Below, one piece after another: positions 6,408-7,553 of a stretch of DNA of 7,553 nt. The stretch spans positions 1 through 7,553 of the forward strand of contig CANHNT010000093.1 in assembly GCA_947461985.1 (NCBI GenBank), read 5' to 3'. Position numbers and translations under genes: made by a program. The notes under the pieces are model-generated. The model made no database searches, was not told the origin of the DNA, and worked only from the letters and a program-made list of their open reading frames with translations. The stretch is from Bacteroidota bacterium. Lineage in GTDB: Bacteria; Bacteroidota; Bacteroidia; Chitinophagales; Chitinophagaceae. Numbering within the stretch: the first letter of the stretch is position 1; every line of letters begins with the position of its first letter.

Positions 6408-7112
6408 TTATTTTCTTTTCCCAAAACCATACATCAAATAAAAATTATAGCCGAATGCAGTATTTTTATCTGCTCTACCATATCCTGCTACATAAGAAGG
6501 TGGTAATTGTTCAAATTTCTTTGGATTGATGAATGTTTTCATTCGAATATTCCAACCAATAAAAATATTTTTTTTGATTTCCATTTTAAAACCACCGGTT
6601 AGTTCGAGCCAATGTGTTAAAAATTGAGTAGCGCGAATTTGACCGTTTGAATTTCCATAAATGGTATTATAAATAGTATAATTTGCTTCACCTCTATTTA
6701 CAAATCCGAATCCGTATCTTATTCCAACAAATGCGTTGTCCATGTCACCTGCAAATTCTTTATTGAAAAGGGTTTTATCTATTCCTAAACGCATAAAAAC
6801 ATTGTTGCTTTTGTAGGTTAAATATTCATTTTCAACGATTGAATTTCCAAAACCAAATTCTGACGAAAGGATTAAATTACTTTTATAATTTGCATCAACA
6901 GTAAACTCCATCATATTATAGTTTTTAGCTATGCCAGAAGCTACAAACTTCGAAGCATCCATACCAACTCTAAAATATGAAAAATCAGTAGATTTCACTT
7001 TTAATTTCGTTGAGTCAGTTTGTGCAACTAAATTAAAAGAAAAAAGAAAAAAGATTGATAACAAAATCAATCTTTTTGAAGGGTTTAGGGATATGTTATT
7101 TGCGTAAAACAA
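6408..7112 (-). CDS. DUF6048 family outer-membrane beta-barrel protein
   Basis: A 234-residue exported protein that I place in DUF6048, a family of unknown function. Residues 1-30 form a signal peptide (Lys13-Arg14, hydrophobic LILLSIFFLFSFNLVA, cleavage before QTDS). The mature part is a series of alternating strands: YFRVGMDASKF (46-56), FMRLGIDKTLF (106-116), AFVGIRYGFGF (127-137), YTIYNTIYG (145-153), HWLELTGGFKMEI (167-179), IFIGWNIRMKTF (183-194) and FGYNFYLMYGF (220-230). This is the pattern of a small outer-membrane barrel. No ATG occurs before residue 51, and an in-frame TGA lies two codons upstream, so the start has to be a non-ATG codon. TTG at 7112 keeps the whole signal peptide. 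It overlaps the end of the preceding gene by 17 bases, suggesting coupled translation. The family usually neighbours DUF6452. Its job is not known. Confidence 0.8.
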   Translation of the reverse strand: MFYANNISLNPSKRLILLSIFFLFSFNLVAQTDSTKLKVKSTDFSYFRVGMDASKFVASGIAKNYNMMEFTVDANYKSNLILSSEFGFGNSIVENEYLTYKSNNVFMRLGIDKTLFNKEFAGDMDNAFVGIRYGFGFVNRGEANYTIYNTIYGNSNGQIRATQFLTHWLELTGGFKMEIKKNIFIGWNIRMKTFINPKKFEQLPPSYVAGYGRADKNTAFGYNFYLMYGFGKRK

Positions 7113-7551
7113 TTTTCAAATGTTCTTTATTAACATCATTATTGACGTTGGTATTATTTAAATAAATAGTATCGATAACATGTTTCGTGTAACTAATTTT
7201 ATTGATTAGATGATAAAACTGATAGCCACAAGCAACTGAAATAAAATGCAACTCATTCACATGGCAAACTTGAATCGTATCAATAGTTTCATCTGAAAAA
7301 TTACTGCTATCCGATTGAAAAAAAAACAGGGACGAATCTTTTATGGTAGATAAAATAGCTGAAAATTTACTAGCATTTTTCAAATTATTAAAATACAAAT
7401 TTTCTTGTCCAAAGTAGATATTTGCATTCGTTAAAAAAGAGTCTTTCAGTGAAATACTCGTATCTGAATTATTATAATAAAAGCCTCCTCTTAAAGCAAC
7501 TGTTTGTGGTTCAAGACAAACAGATTTATTGGTACAAGCTGCCCCAAATAT
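7096..7551 (-). CDS. DUF6452-like protein, N-terminus outside the window
   Basis: The frame is open from the right edge (last full codon 7549-7551) to a TAA at 7096-7098, giving 151 visible residues. The TTG at 7398 is internal: another 51 codons upstream read GAACTNKSVCLEPQTVALRG near the window edge and continue without a stop. The Cys-rich start suggests the end of a signal or lipoprotein signal sequence just cut by the edge, though the match to a lipobox is poor. The C-terminal pattern VACGYQFYHLI, then IDTIYLNNTNV and EHLKIVLRK resembles DUF6452, whose members carry a similar ACG motif and an ending with H-x-K-I. DUF6452 and DUF6048 genes commonly sit together in flavobacteria, which supports the call. 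The 3' end overlaps the DUF6048 gene by 17 bases. Function unknown; probably a cell-envelope protein. Confidence 0.65.
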   Translation of the reverse strand: MFGAACTNKSVCLEPQTVALRGGFYYNNSDTSISLKDSFLTNANIYFGQENLYFNNLKNASKFSAILSTIKDSSLFFFQSDSSNFSDETIDTIQVCHVNELHFISVACGYQFYHLINKISYTKHVIDTIYLNNTNVNNDVNKEHLKIVLRK

Positions 7552-7553
7552 CA

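Noticed and set aside
1..7553. CRISPR arrays, insertion sequence ends, tRNA and rRNA genes
   Set aside because: No regularly spaced repeats, transposase motifs, terminal inverted repeats or structured RNA genes were seen on either strand.

Overview
The window is AT-rich (roughly one third G+C) DNA whose gene content points to a Bacteroidota bacterium, probably Flavobacteriales or a close relative. The evidence is a contiguous gldK-gldL-gldM-gldN operon, two DUF families (DUF6048 and DUF6452) mostly known from flavobacteria, a promoter of the Bacteroidota type (TTTG, 19 bases, TAnnTTTG), and start codons without clear Shine-Dalgarno sequences. Genus cannot be read from the sequence. Family assignments come from recognition of motifs and were not checked by search.

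Layout. Positions 1-1141 on the + strand hold the 3' part of a PaaI-like hotdog thioesterase gene and, 29 bases later, a complete family 2 glycosyltransferase gene. Positions 1142-1263 are the gap between convergent genes and contain a strong bidirectional intrinsic terminator. Positions 1264-6115 on the - strand hold gldK, gldL, gldM and gldN, read from right to left, with gaps of 73, 63 and 21 bases. A well-matched promoter lies just upstream of gldK, and the terminator lies just past gldN. Positions 6116-6407 are a 292-base spacer with the gldK promoter and candidate terminators for the genes upstream. Positions 6408-7553 on the - strand hold a DUF6048 outer-membrane barrel gene with an apparent TTG start, overlapped by the end of a DUF6452-like gene that runs off the right edge.

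Function. GldL and GldM form the proton-driven inner-membrane motor of the type IX secretion system (T9SS), which also powers gliding in many members. The periplasmic shaft of GldM reaches the GldK/GldN ring under the outer membrane. GldK is a lipoprotein with a formylglycine-enzyme-like fold that lacks the catalytic cysteines. All four core parts appear intact. The operon stops at gldN, with no adjacent gldO copy.

Points that stand out are a long GldL cytoplasmic tail with a duplicated NLG(S/T)LNQIY segment, loss of one of the two membrane acidic residues known in F. johnsoniae GldL, and the coupled DUF6452-DUF6048 pair beside the motor operon. I see no CRISPR array, insertion sequence, tRNA or rRNA, and no clearly new multi-gene system.
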